A program made the translations under genes and the position numbers. A stretch of DNA of 64,000 nucleotides from Planctomycetaceae bacterium (GTDB taxonomy: Bacteria > Planctomycetota > Planctomycetia > Planctomycetales > Planctomycetaceae), in NCBI GenBank assembly GCA_021732785.1, contig JAKFUG010000001.1, forward strand, positions 62,001-126,000, written 5' to 3'. Shown piece by piece: positions 44,086 through 51,956 of the stretch (positions are counted from its first letter, which is position 1; the number at the start of each line of letters is the position of its first letter). The notes under the pieces are model-generated. The model was not told the origin of the DNA and made no database searches. It worked only from the letters and a program-made list of their open reading frames with translations.

Positions 44086-44700
44086 ATGCCGCAGCCTCCG
44101 GCAGTTGGGACGGATACCCAACTGCAAAATCTGATCGACCGAGGATCAAACGGGGACGCTGCTGCGCATGACGCTCTACTCAATCACGCCTGCGACCGGC
44201 TGCTCCGACTCACTCGGAAGATGTTCCACGGCTACCCCAACTTGCGCCGCTGGGAGCAGACGGATGACGTGTTCCAGAATTCAATGGTCCGGCTTCACCG
44301 GGCGATGGCAGAAGTTCCAGTGGAGTCCGTGCGACACTTCTTCAACTTGGCGGCAGTCCAGGTCCGGCGTGAACTGCTCGATCTGGCGAAGCACCACTTT
44401 GGGCCGGACGGCGGCGGGGCTAATCACCACACGGACGGGCAACCTGCCGACGATGAGGGAGGCACGTTACACCAAAACGCTGAGGAACCGGACGATCTCG
44501 CCGGGTGGAGTGAATTTCACGCTCAGGTCGAGAAACTGTCGGAAGACGAACAAGAAGTTGTCAATCTTGTCTATTACGAGGGGCTAACGCAGGAAGAAGC
44601 GGCGAAAGTGCTGGGCATCTCGTTCCGCACCCTGAAACGGCGTTGGCAAGCAGCCAAAGTGAATCTTTACGAGGCATTGAAAAGTGACGGACAAGGATGA
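44086..44700 (+). CDS. ECF-type RNA polymerase sigma factor
   Basis: A 204-residue sigma factor. Region 2 contains RRWEQTDDVFQNSMVRLHRA; region 4 contains LSEDEQEVVNLVYYEGLTQE and EEAAKVLGISFRTLKRRWQA. This is the layout of the planctomycete sigma factors that sit next to Ser/Thr kinases. AGGAAA lies 6-8 bases before ATG 44086. The stop overlaps the following kinase gene by 17 bases, so kinase and sigma factor are coupled. No anti-sigma gene is visible. Confidence 0.87.
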   Translation: MPQPPAVGTDTQLQNLIDRGSNGDAAAHDALLNHACDRLLRLTRKMFHGYPNLRRWEQTDDVFQNSMVRLHRAMAEVPVESVRHFFNLAAVQVRRELLDLAKHHFGPDGGGANHHTDGQPADDEGGTLHQNAEEPDDLAGWSEFHAQVEKLSEDEQEVVNLVYYEGLTQEEAAKVLGISFRTLKRRWQAAKVNLYEALKSDGQG

Positions 44701-46603
44701 AGACCTTCTGGCTGATCTCCTGCTGCGGTGGGAGGAATTGCGTGAGCAGGGCCAGGATGTCTCAGCCTTGGAACTGTGCCAGGGGTGTCCGCATCTTACC
44801 GATGAGCTTGCACGCCGCATCAACGCTTTGAAGGTCACGTCCTGGCTCGACAAGCCGGTTGACGTTCGTGCCGCCGACCTTGATTCTCCCAACTCAGGAA
44901 ATCACGAACCACGCACTTTGGTCGGCCGTTACCATCTCGATCAACTCATTGCCGAAGGTGGGTTTGCCCAGGTTTGGCGTGCCTACGATCTGGAACTTCA
45001 CCGATTTGTCGCCGTCAAAGTACCGAAGCCGAGTCGTTTGGATTCAGCAGATGCGTTCATGGCCGAGGCCCGCCGTGTCGCCCGACTCAAACACCCTGGG
45101 ATCGTGCCAGTGCATGACGTGGGCCGAGAAAATGGAACCTGCTTTATCGTTTCAGAGTTTGTAGAGGGTGGCAACCTTGGCGATCATCTTGCTCGAAGGC
45201 CGCTCGAACCACGTCAGGCGACCCGGTGGGCAGCAGAGATCGCCGAGTCCTTGGAATATGCCCATGCGAACGGCATTATCCACCGGGACATCAAGCCCGC
45301 CAACATTTTGATCGACCACCACGGGCGGGCGCTTCTTGCCGACTTTGGAATCGCACAGTCTGCGAACAAGACCGGCAAGTTTGCTCCATCCATCGGCACG
45401 CTGCGGTATATGTCGCCGGAGCAGCTTGAAGGCAAGGAAGCAGATGCCCGCAGCGACATCTACAGCCTTGGCGTCGTGCTGCACGAGCTACTGACCGGGA
45501 AGTTGCCATATTCCTCCACCGAGCCGAACGTGTTGCGTCGGGAGATTGTCACTGGAGCGAAGGTTGGCCCGGAGAATATGCCAGCCGAACTGCGCCGCAT
45601 TTGCCTCAAAGCCCTGGATCGTGACCCAGCAGCCCGGTACTCCACGGCGGCAGAGTTGGCGGCTGATCTTCGGATGAGTCTGGTGAAGACCTCGACTCGT
45701 TGGTTGGTCTTCGGTGCAATTGGAACTGTCTTCTTTTTGGTGGTTGTCGGACTGGCTCTTTGGTCGCCGAAGAAGGAACCGGCACCTGAACAAGCTCCGA
45801 TAAAGACTGAGACAAGAACCGAAGACCCTTGGATTGCGCAAGTCCGCACGCTTCCTGCAAAACAACAAGTGCAGGCCGTCGCCGCAAAGTTGACGGAACG
45901 GAATGATGGCTTCAGCGGTGATGTGAAGGAAACCATCGAGGAAGGCGTGGTGGTTGGACTTGAGTTCCAGACAGATGCCGTGATAGACATCTCGCCACTG
46001 AGGGCCTTGCCAGGATTGAAGTATCTGACTTGCACCGGAAGTACCGAGAACAAGGGGATACTTGCTGACTTGGGGCCACTCACGGGAATGCCGTTGAAGG
46101 AACTCCATTGCTACTACAACCCCATCGCCAACCTTGCACCGCTTGAAGGAATGAAACTGAAAGTCCTCAGTTGTAGTTACACGCTGGTATCTGATCTGAC
46201 GCCGCTTGCTCAAATGCCCCTTGGTATTTTGAATCTTCATACAACTCGTGTCAGTGACTTGTCGCCAATTCGCAGTTGCCCCATCACCGAGTTGAATATC
46301 TCTGAAACTCCGGTATCCGATCTCACCCCGCTACGAGGCTTGAAGCTGGTGGCCTTTTATTGTGAGCGATCACAGGTGATGAACATCACCCCACTCAGTC
46401 GAATGCCGCTGACGACGCTCGACATCTCGGAAACCGCAATAACCGACTTGTCGCCAATCAGAAATCTGACGCTTGAATGGCTGCGATGCGATTTCAAACC
46501 TGATCGTGACACAGAGCTTCTTCGTTCGATCAAGACGCTTCTGATTATCAACGAGAAACCCGTGAACGAATTCTGGAAGGAAGTTGAAGCGGAACGGAAA
46601 TGA
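44684..46603 (+). CDS. membrane Ser/Thr protein kinase with leucine-rich repeats
   Basis: A 639-residue protein. Kinase domain at about 82-335: glycine loop LIAEGGFAQVW, ATP lysine K112 (FVAVKVPKP), catalytic HRDIKPANI (200-208), DFG (220-222), APE-like SPEQLEG. One membrane helix at 340-360, then an exposed domain of about six short leucine-rich repeats of the LSPIRxxPLTxLxISxTxVxD type. The start is GTG 44684, inside the sigma gene. Kinase and sigma factor probably form one signalling unit; ligand unknown. Confidence 0.88.
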   Translation: MTDKDEDLLADLLLRWEELREQGQDVSALELCQGCPHLTDELARRINALKVTSWLDKPVDVRAADLDSPNSGNHEPRTLVGRYHLDQLIAEGGFAQVWRAYDLELHRFVAVKVPKPSRLDSADAFMAEARRVARLKHPGIVPVHDVGRENGTCFIVSEFVEGGNLGDHLARRPLEPRQATRWAAEIAESLEYAHANGIIHRDIKPANILIDHHGRALLADFGIAQSANKTGKFAPSIGTLRYMSPEQLEGKEADARSDIYSLGVVLHELLTGKLPYSSTEPNVLRREIVTGAKVGPENMPAELRRICLKALDRDPAARYSTAAELAADLRMSLVKTSTRWLVFGAIGTVFFLVVVGLALWSPKKEPAPEQAPIKTETRTEDPWIAQVRTLPAKQQVQAVAAKLTERNDGFSGDVKETIEEGVVVGLEFQTDAVIDISPLRALPGLKYLTCTGSTENKGILADLGPLTGMPLKELHCYYNPIANLAPLEGMKLKVLSCSYTLVSDLTPLAQMPLGILNLHTTRVSDLSPIRSCPITELNISETPVSDLTPLRGLKLVAFYCERSQVMNITPLSRMPLTTLDISETAITDLSPIRNLTLEWLRCDFKPDRDTELLRSIKTLLIINEKPVNEFWKEVEAERK

Positions 46604-46648
46604 ATGCGATGGGCGGTTATTTCCAATTCCGTTTGCATAAGCACATTC

Positions 46649-47218
46649 ATGGACACCATCAACCTGACGGACGGCGGCATCCTGCTTTACAACGAAGCCT
46701 TCCTACCGCCCGACATCGCTGATCGTTACTTCGCTGAGTTGCGGGACCATTGTGCCTGGGAACAGAAGCCGGGCATCTTTGGCCACATGCAGCCTCGGCT
46801 GATTGCGTCCTATGGCGAGCCGGGGATCGTCTATCGGTATTCTGGTCGGGATAACGTGGCGTTACCCTGGACGCCGACCTTGCTGGAGATCAAGGAGAAG
46901 ATCGAAACCGTCCAGGGTCGTTACAATTACTGCCTGCTGAACCGCTATCGCTCTGGTCAGGACAGCATGGGGATGCACGCCGATGACGAGCCGGAGATGG
47001 GCAACGTGATCGGCTCATTGTCCCTGGGAGCGACCCGGACGTTTCGGATCAAGCACAACAAGTCGAAGGAGACAAGGAGCTTCCAGGTCGGCAACGGCAC
47101 GCTCATCATCATGGCGGGAACGATGCAGCAATTCTGGAAGCATGAAATTCCGAAGACGAAGGAACCTGTCGGGGAGCGGATCAACCTGACGTTCAGACAG
47201 ATCGTGGAGCCAGCATGA
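46649..47218 (+). CDS. AlkB-like 2-oxoglutarate/Fe(II) dioxygenase
   Basis: A 189-residue protein of the AlkB/ALKBH2-3 group. Iron ligands are in GMHADDEP (H110, D112) and KHEIPKT (H165); the 2-oxoglutarate arginine is in GERINLTFR (R177). NYCLLNRYRSGQDSMGMHAD and GSLSLGATRTFRIKHNK are typical. It should remove methyl groups from 1-methyladenine or 3-methylcytosine in DNA or RNA by oxidation. The ATG at 46649 matches family N-termini. Its stop overlaps the next gene (ATGA). Confidence 0.87.
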   Translation: MDTINLTDGGILLYNEAFLPPDIADRYFAELRDHCAWEQKPGIFGHMQPRLIASYGEPGIVYRYSGRDNVALPWTPTLLEIKEKIETVQGRYNYCLLNRYRSGQDSMGMHADDEPEMGNVIGSLSLGATRTFRIKHNKSKETRSFQVGNGTLIIMAGTMQQFWKHEIPKTKEPVGERINLTFRQIVEPA

Positions 47219-47850
47219 CCCTCACCGTTGACGTGATCTCTGACGTAATCTGTCCTTGGTGCTTTATCGGCAAGCGACGGCTGGAGAAAGCCATCGCCGC
47301 TTATGGCGAGCCAGTGACGGTGCAATGGCACGCATTTCAACTGAACCCTACGATGCCGAAGGAAGGCATCAGCCGCAGGGAGTACCGGATCAGGAAGTTC
47401 GGCAGTTGGGAACGCTCGATGCAACTCGACGCCAACATTGTTGCCACTGGCAAAGATGTAGGCATCCACTTCAACTTCGACCGGATGGAGCGGACTCCGA
47501 ACACGGTTGATGCTCATCGGCTCATCTGGCTGGCCGACAAGGACGGCGTTCAAGATGCTGTCGTGGAAGCGTTGTTCCTGGCCTACTTCACGGAGGGCCG
47601 GGACATCAGCAATCGGCAGACACTCATCGACGTGGTTGCCGAAGCTGGTCTGGACAGGAAACGGGCCGAGGCCGTGCTGGACGGCGATGAGGGAATGGAT
47701 GCGATCAAGGACGCTGGCGATGAGGCACGGCGGCTTCGAGTGGACAGCGTGCCGTTCTTCGTCGTCAACGGCAAGATAACTCTTTCCGGTGCGCAGCAGC
47801 CGGACACGTTCCTTGAGGCGTTCAGGCAGGCGGGTGGTAGCGACAAATGA
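47215..47850 (+). CDS. FrnE-like DsbA-family oxidoreductase
   Basis: A 211-residue thioredoxin-fold protein with ISDVICPWCFIGKRRLEKAI (redox pair C13-C16), FQLNPTMPKEGI, TVDAHRLIWLAD and VDSVPFFVVNGKITLSGAQQ. FrnE-like proteins are cytoplasmic disulfide oxidoreductases, some tied to oxidative stress. It overlaps AlkB upstream and the next gene downstream (ATGA both times). Confidence 0.87.
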   Translation: MTLTVDVISDVICPWCFIGKRRLEKAIAAYGEPVTVQWHAFQLNPTMPKEGISRREYRIRKFGSWERSMQLDANIVATGKDVGIHFNFDRMERTPNTVDAHRLIWLADKDGVQDAVVEALFLAYFTEGRDISNRQTLIDVVAEAGLDRKRAEAVLDGDEGMDAIKDAGDEARRLRVDSVPFFVVNGKITLSGAQQPDTFLEAFRQAGGSDK

Positions 47851-48542
47851 TCGAGTTCATTCCCGCCGACGAGTTGAAGTGTAAGTTCAGCGTCTTCGGC
47901 CACTTCTATTCGGTCCAAGTTGCCCCGAAGCGACTTGTCGAGTGCCGAAGCGTACTTGAAATCGTGGAGTCCGATCACGTCCCGAAGAAGACGGCGGCAA
48001 TTTCCAATCGAAAGCCAGATGCCGTCTTCATCATGATGAACCCCGGCTCATCCCGGCCATTAGCCGAGGTAAACAACCGCATCCATTCCAAGGCAATTCA
48101 TGAATTGCCGATCTCGCTGGTCCCGACGAAGCCCGATACGACACAGTATCAGGTCATGCGGCTCATGCACTATTGCGAATGGCAGCACGTTCGGGTTTTG
48201 AACCTGTCCGACCTGCGGTGTCCCAAGAGCGGCGTGTTCTTCAAGCAGTTCAAGGCACTTGAAGCAGAACTTTCATTCGACGCACATTCGGTCTTTTCTA
48301 ATCTGAGAAAGGACGAGCTTGGTTTGAAGCTCATCGACGCCGTTCCCGTCATTCGTGCTTGGGGCTTGAGTCCACACCTTGATCCACTGATCGACCGCTG
48401 CCTGTCAAGACTGACCAACATCAAGGCCATCAAGGGTCTGATGAAGGAAGGATCGCCGAACAAGTTCCTTCACCCACTGCCTTCACTGCAATTGCAAAAA
48501 GTGGAATGGGTGAATCGAATGGTTGAGCAGTGCCAGTGTTGA
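47847..48542 (+). CDS. DUF1643-like hypothetical protein
   Basis: A 231-residue protein. KPDAVFIMMNPGSSRPL followed by YQVMRLMHYCEWQHVRVLNL and VIRAWGL recall the DUF1643 pattern (LxxLNPSxA...V...AWG). Function unknown. It is the last gene of the AlkB/FrnE set and converges with the leftward DUF5990-like gene. Confidence 0.5.
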   Translation: MIEFIPADELKCKFSVFGHFYSVQVAPKRLVECRSVLEIVESDHVPKKTAAISNRKPDAVFIMMNPGSSRPLAEVNNRIHSKAIHELPISLVPTKPDTTQYQVMRLMHYCEWQHVRVLNLSDLRCPKSGVFFKQFKALEAELSFDAHSVFSNLRKDELGLKLIDAVPVIRAWGLSPHLDPLIDRCLSRLTNIKAIKGLMKEGSPNKFLHPLPSLQLQKVEWVNRMVEQCQC

Positions 48543-48610
48543 TTTTGCCCACCGTCGAGTCACGAGAAGCACACCACGCCGAAATGTGATCGCTGAGACG
48601 GTTCCACTCA

Positions 48611-49072
48611 TCACTTGCAAACCTTCCAGCCTTCTATTGGCTTCACCGTCGCACAACTCGGCCCGCCGTCCTTGCCCGTCCCAGGCAATCGGGCTTCCAG
48701 CAACATCTTCGTTGACGCCTTCTCGATCATTTCCCAGGTGATTCCAGCCAAGGGAATCTTGAGGCGGCGATCCCAACAAGAGTCGAACTGCCCGGCAGAT
48801 TTTCCGATGTTGATGTAAATGAAGCGGCCCGTCGTCGGCCCGTGCGTCAGCGGGCCGAGGAAGTTCGGCAAACCGTCGTCACGGTTGTCCTTGATCGTCA
48901 CCGTGAAATCGAAGATGAGGTCAGCATCCTTCGACCGCTGCTTGTGGATGGTCGTGTAGTCGCTGCCCTTTCCCTCTTGAACGCCGAAATCCACGCCAGG
49001 AGGAGGAGCGATCAGGACGATGCGCAGCCGGACCTCGCCTTCCTTCTTGGGTGTTTTGTTCTCTTCCTTCAT
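48611..49072 (-). CDS. DUF5990-like protein
   Basis: A 153-residue protein containing LRIVLIAPPPGVDFGVQEGK, DLIFDFTVTIKDNRDDGLPN, FLGPLTHGPTTGRFIYINIG and RLKIPLAGITWEMIE, the pattern I associate with DUF5990. Function unknown. Its start overlaps the stop of the cupin gene (ATGA), so the two are co-translated. Confidence 0.68.
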   Translation of the reverse strand: MKEENKTPKKEGEVRLRIVLIAPPPGVDFGVQEGKGSDYTTIHKQRSKDADLIFDFTVTIKDNRDDGLPNFLGPLTHGPTTGRFIYINIGKSAGQFDSCWDRRLKIPLAGITWEMIEKASTKMLLEARLPGTGKDGGPSCATVKPIEGWKVCK

Positions 49073-49407
49073 CAGCCTGTGGCCTCCAAGACGGCGTTGT
49101 AATTCACCGCCAGCCAGATCGTTGGTTCGTCCGGTGTCGTCCAATCAACACGGTGCTTCTTGAACGCCGGAATGTTGATGAAGTCGCCCACTTTCATCTC
49201 GACCATGCTATCCTCGAACTGCAACCTCGCCGCTCCCTTCAGCACGATCACCCACTCGTGTTGAGGCTGGTCGTACCAGAAGTCTGGTGCTGAGGCATGA
49301 CCGTGGGAGATGATTCGTTCGATGCGCACGTCGTCGGCTTGGAGGAGCGTCTGGACGACTTCCTTGGGCATGTTGTTCGGGATGTCATCGAAGATGTTGG
49401 CCGTCAT
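49072..49407 (-). CDS. cupin-domain protein
   Basis: A 111-residue single cupin. HGHASAPDFWYDQPQHEWVI carries motif 1 ligands; MKVGDFINIPAFKKHRVDWT carries motif 2. Such small cupins bind a metal and may act on a small ligand or regulate. The ATG at 49407 (MTANIFDDIPNNMPKEVVQT) is chosen; the longer in-frame reading runs into the next gene. Only 2 bases separate it from the gene upstream. Confidence 0.78.
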   Translation of the reverse strand: MTANIFDDIPNNMPKEVVQTLLQADDVRIERIISHGHASAPDFWYDQPQHEWVIVLKGAARLQFEDSMVEMKVGDFINIPAFKKHRVDWTTPDEPTIWLAVNYNAVLEATG

Positions 49408-49409
49408 GA

Positions 49410-50303
49410 CTACTTCTCTTTCGGAGCAGTCATGAGACTGTATGGGTACTTCGACACAGTTTCCCACGCCAGTTCTTGCATAGAGCGATTGAACTTCTCG
49501 TCCCACACTTCACGCTTGGCGTTTTTCAGCATGGACGGCATCGGCAGGCCCACGGGACTTCGGCCATAAAGCACAGCGAAGTGCATGTAGGTGTTGAGAG
49601 CTTCCATTGGGGCCGATGGATGAACTGCATCCACAAAAAGTTCGCCCTGTTTCGTCAGGCCCGGCCATTCTTTGTTGGCGATCTTTGTTCGTATTGCCAC
49701 CATCGCCTGTGCGCTGGGAACGAGGGCTACGATTTTCTTACCCTTGCCGTACTTTTCGTTGAGTTCGACCGCTTGAGCTTCCCCTGCCTTGATATTCCGC
49801 TCGTTGAGGCCCTTGAGTTGGTCCGGCGTTTTTTCTTTGTCTACGTTGTCGAACGCACCCTTGGGAAAATCCTGATTGTCGATGTCCCCGCCGCCCCAAG
49901 AAAGCTGAATGATAAACCGCATGTTGGGATTGTGTTCCAGCCCCAGCTTGACGTAGTTCTCGACCCCTTCATCTGGAAAGGAAATCGGTGACATGATGAA
50001 CACATCGACTTCGCCTGTCTTGAGAGCTTTCTTCGCCTCGTTCTTGTCGTCTGGGAGGTTCCAATGCTGGAGCGTTTTGGAAGCGCCGAGAGACTGAAGG
50101 CCGACAAGTTTATGCCCTTTGATCCCTGCGGCTTCGGCCATCTCGCCAAGCGGCTTCGGGGCATACCACATGAGGCTATGGGAAGCGAAAAAGACTCGCA
50201 GGCCCGGTGGTGCAGAAGTCTGGTCGGGCTTCTGCTCCTGCGCTGAGGAAGAACCAGCCAAGCACCCGAAAACCAGAAGCAAAGCAAGCGTGAATCGTGC
50301 CAT
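49410..50303 (-). CDS. secreted hypothetical protein (SGNH-hydrolase-like)
   Basis: A 297-residue exported protein with signal peptide MARFTLALLLVFGCLAGSSS. FFASHSLMWYAP near the mature N-terminus and DAVHPSAPMEALNTYMHFAV near the C-terminus resemble the Ser and D-x-x-H blocks of SGNH hydrolases, although the classic GDS is absent. I recall such proteins in planctomycetes. Substrate unknown. Confidence 0.6.
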   Translation of the reverse strand: MARFTLALLLVFGCLAGSSSAQEQKPDQTSAPPGLRVFFASHSLMWYAPKPLGEMAEAAGIKGHKLVGLQSLGASKTLQHWNLPDDKNEAKKALKTGEVDVFIMSPISFPDEGVENYVKLGLEHNPNMRFIIQLSWGGGDIDNQDFPKGAFDNVDKEKTPDQLKGLNERNIKAGEAQAVELNEKYGKGKKIVALVPSAQAMVAIRTKIANKEWPGLTKQGELFVDAVHPSAPMEALNTYMHFAVLYGRSPVGLPMPSMLKNAKREVWDEKFNRSMQELAWETVSKYPYSLMTAPKEK

Positions 50304-50400
50304 CGCACACCTTATTGAGCCGAAGGTAGGGGAGTAGGAATCGTGTCGTATGCCAACATTGATGTCGGCGATTGTCCGAGCGTTGGGTATTTCCACATCC

Positions 50401-50868
50401 TTAACCGCTGATCTTTCTTTCCAAGAACGCCGCCAGATTCTCGGTGTCGTCCGTGCCGATGCGAAACACACCGCCATTCCGAAAATGCACGACCACGCAA
50501 TCCCGGCCCCACAAGTTCCAGACCCACCCACCACGAATGCTCTTGTGAATTCCCAAGCCATCGAGAAGTAGGGTCCGACCAACTTCGACCTTTACGATGT
50601 CGGCATACTGCACGGTCTTGCGGAACAATGGGATGGGGCCGAAGCGGACTGACAGCACGTCGCCCTGATCCTCGACCGTCAGGTGATGGAACGAAGCCGC
50701 AATGACAAGCATCAGCACGCCGATGGGCGGGAACAGCCAAGGAATCGGCGGTGCATCTCGGATGAACCAACCCAGCGCAAGGAACACGATGGCGAGTGAG
50801 TAGACCAGCAAGCAGAGCGGGGCCTTCTGCGTGTGGGAGTAACCAGAGGTCTTCGTGTCGGTCGTCAT
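50401..50868 (-). CDS. small membrane protein with a PH-like domain
   Basis: A 155-residue protein. Two membrane helices in residues about 17-60 (LCLLVYSLAIVFLALGWFI; WLFPPIGVLMLVIAASF) are followed by a beta-rich part with LSVRFGPIPLFRKTVQYADI and VKVEVGRTLL, as in PH-like (bPH2) domains. It overlaps the gene upstream by 4 bases (ATGA). Function unknown. Confidence 0.62.
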   Translation of the reverse strand: MTTDTKTSGYSHTQKAPLCLLVYSLAIVFLALGWFIRDAPPIPWLFPPIGVLMLVIAASFHHLTVEDQGDVLSVRFGPIPLFRKTVQYADIVKVEVGRTLLLDGLGIHKSIRGGWVWNLWGRDCVVVHFRNGGVFRIGTDDTENLAAFLERKISG

Positions 50869-51230
50869 TTCTTCGGCTTCTTCCGGCTCTCTGCCTTCTT
50901 CGCCACGAACTCTGAATCGTCGCCGTTATGGAAGAAGATCATACCGTGGAGTTCGTCGTCCTTTACGATGGCCCAGCCTCGGCCCTGCGCTGGGTCCATC
51001 TCATCGTTGCCATCCCAGGTCCATTCAACGGCGGCTTCACCGTCCCTTGTCGTCAGGCAGCAGTCCATTTGGCCGTGAACGTATCCGAAGTGAAACTGGC
51101 CGTTGTCCTTCTGGTCGAACTCGATGTAGCCCTCTTCCTCTTCATCAATGAACTCCTGGTCCCAGGCACTCATCGAGACGATACGCCAGCGGCCAGTGAA
51201 GGGGTTCGGGGCTTTTGCTTTTCTTGCCAT
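50865..51230 (-). CDS. hypothetical acidic protein
   Basis: A 121-residue protein: NPFTGRWRIVSMSAWDQEFI, EEEEGYIEFDQKDNGQFHFG, AVEWTWDGNDEMDPAQGRGW, ending in a basic AESRKKPKK tail. Lipocalin-like short beta repeats are suggested. I recall similar small bacterial proteins without known function. ATG 51230 avoids an unlikely N-terminal extension. Confidence 0.6.
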   Translation of the reverse strand: MARKAKAPNPFTGRWRIVSMSAWDQEFIDEEEEGYIEFDQKDNGQFHFGYVHGQMDCCLTTRDGEAAVEWTWDGNDEMDPAQGRGWAIVKDDELHGMIFFHNGDDSEFVAKKAESRKKPKK

Positions 51231-51260
51231 CAATTCATCCCTCCCCATTCCTGCGCTGTA

Positions 51261-51572
51261 TCAGTGATCCATGAGTTCATGTAGCTCGACGTGCTTCGCC
51301 CACAACTCCTCGAACTGCTCACTGGAAACCAGGATTGCGGCAGTGTTGCTCGTCTCGCTGCCGATCCATTTCAAGTGTTTGCCCGTGGTCGCACCCCATT
51401 CGTTCTGGCGAACAATTGTCGGCGTTCCCGGCGCTCGGAACGCAATCGGCGTCTTGAAGCTGAACCAGACAGTCAATGTTCCCAGGTCAATCCGTAGCGT
51501 ATGCGTTCCATAGTTGCTGACGCTGTGCGGAGCGTAGCTGCTGATCGAAGGGAGTTCAGAATTGGTCGTCAT
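51261..51572 (-). CDS. DUF8033-like small protein
   Basis: A 103-residue protein: LRIDLGTLTVWFSFKTPIAF, RQNEWGATTGKHLKWIG, then an acidic end. The STxxxFRxPG...RENxWGxTTGKHL pattern recurs in phage and plasmid proteins of unknown function. It lies 48 bases downstream of the BREX-coupled small gene in the same direction. Confidence 0.6.
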   Translation of the reverse strand: MTTNSELPSISSYAPHSVSNYGTHTLRIDLGTLTVWFSFKTPIAFRAPGTPTIVRQNEWGATTGKHLKWIGSETSNTAAILVSSEQFEELWAKHVELHELMDH

Positions 51573-51620
51573 TGCTCGTATTGCTGTGTTCAGTTGGGTC
51601 TTGCTGAGTGTACGAGACTC

Positions 51621-51956
51621 CTACCTTTGCCTCTTGATCTCGGCCACCTTCGCCACCAGAAACCCCACTTCGTCGCCGTCGAGTTCTGCTACGGGGGCAA
51701 CGCCGTGGATGTTTTTGATGAGGTCTTCCGATGCACCCAGGAAAACCTTGAACGCCGCTTCGCCGTCGCATCGACCGAGCATGTGACCATCCGGCGTGAT
51801 GACCATCTCGATCAGCCTGGGCGTGGTCCAGTCTTCTCCAAGCAGACATCCGAGGATCGCTTGGAAGTGATCGCTAACCTTCACAGCCCGGAGCTTACGG
51901 GCGCAGTCCTGCCGTATCTGGTCGGGTTCACGGATTGGGATGTCTTCGGGGGTCAT
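51621..51956 (-). CDS. unknown protein coupled to brxHI
   Basis: A 111-residue protein, MTPEDIPIREPDQIRQDCAR, with FQAILGCLLGEDWTTPRLIE, VITPDGHMLGRCDGEAAFKV and FLGASEDLIKNIHGVAPVAE. It starts in the brxHI stop codon (ATGA at 51953-51956), so it is translated with the BREX operon. I recognise no domain. It is either an extra BREX component or the first gene of the small-protein run that follows. Confidence 0.6.
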   Translation of the reverse strand: MTPEDIPIREPDQIRQDCARKLRAVKVSDHFQAILGCLLGEDWTTPRLIEMVITPDGHMLGRCDGEAAFKVFLGASEDLIKNIHGVAPVAELDGDEVGFLVAKVAEIKRQR

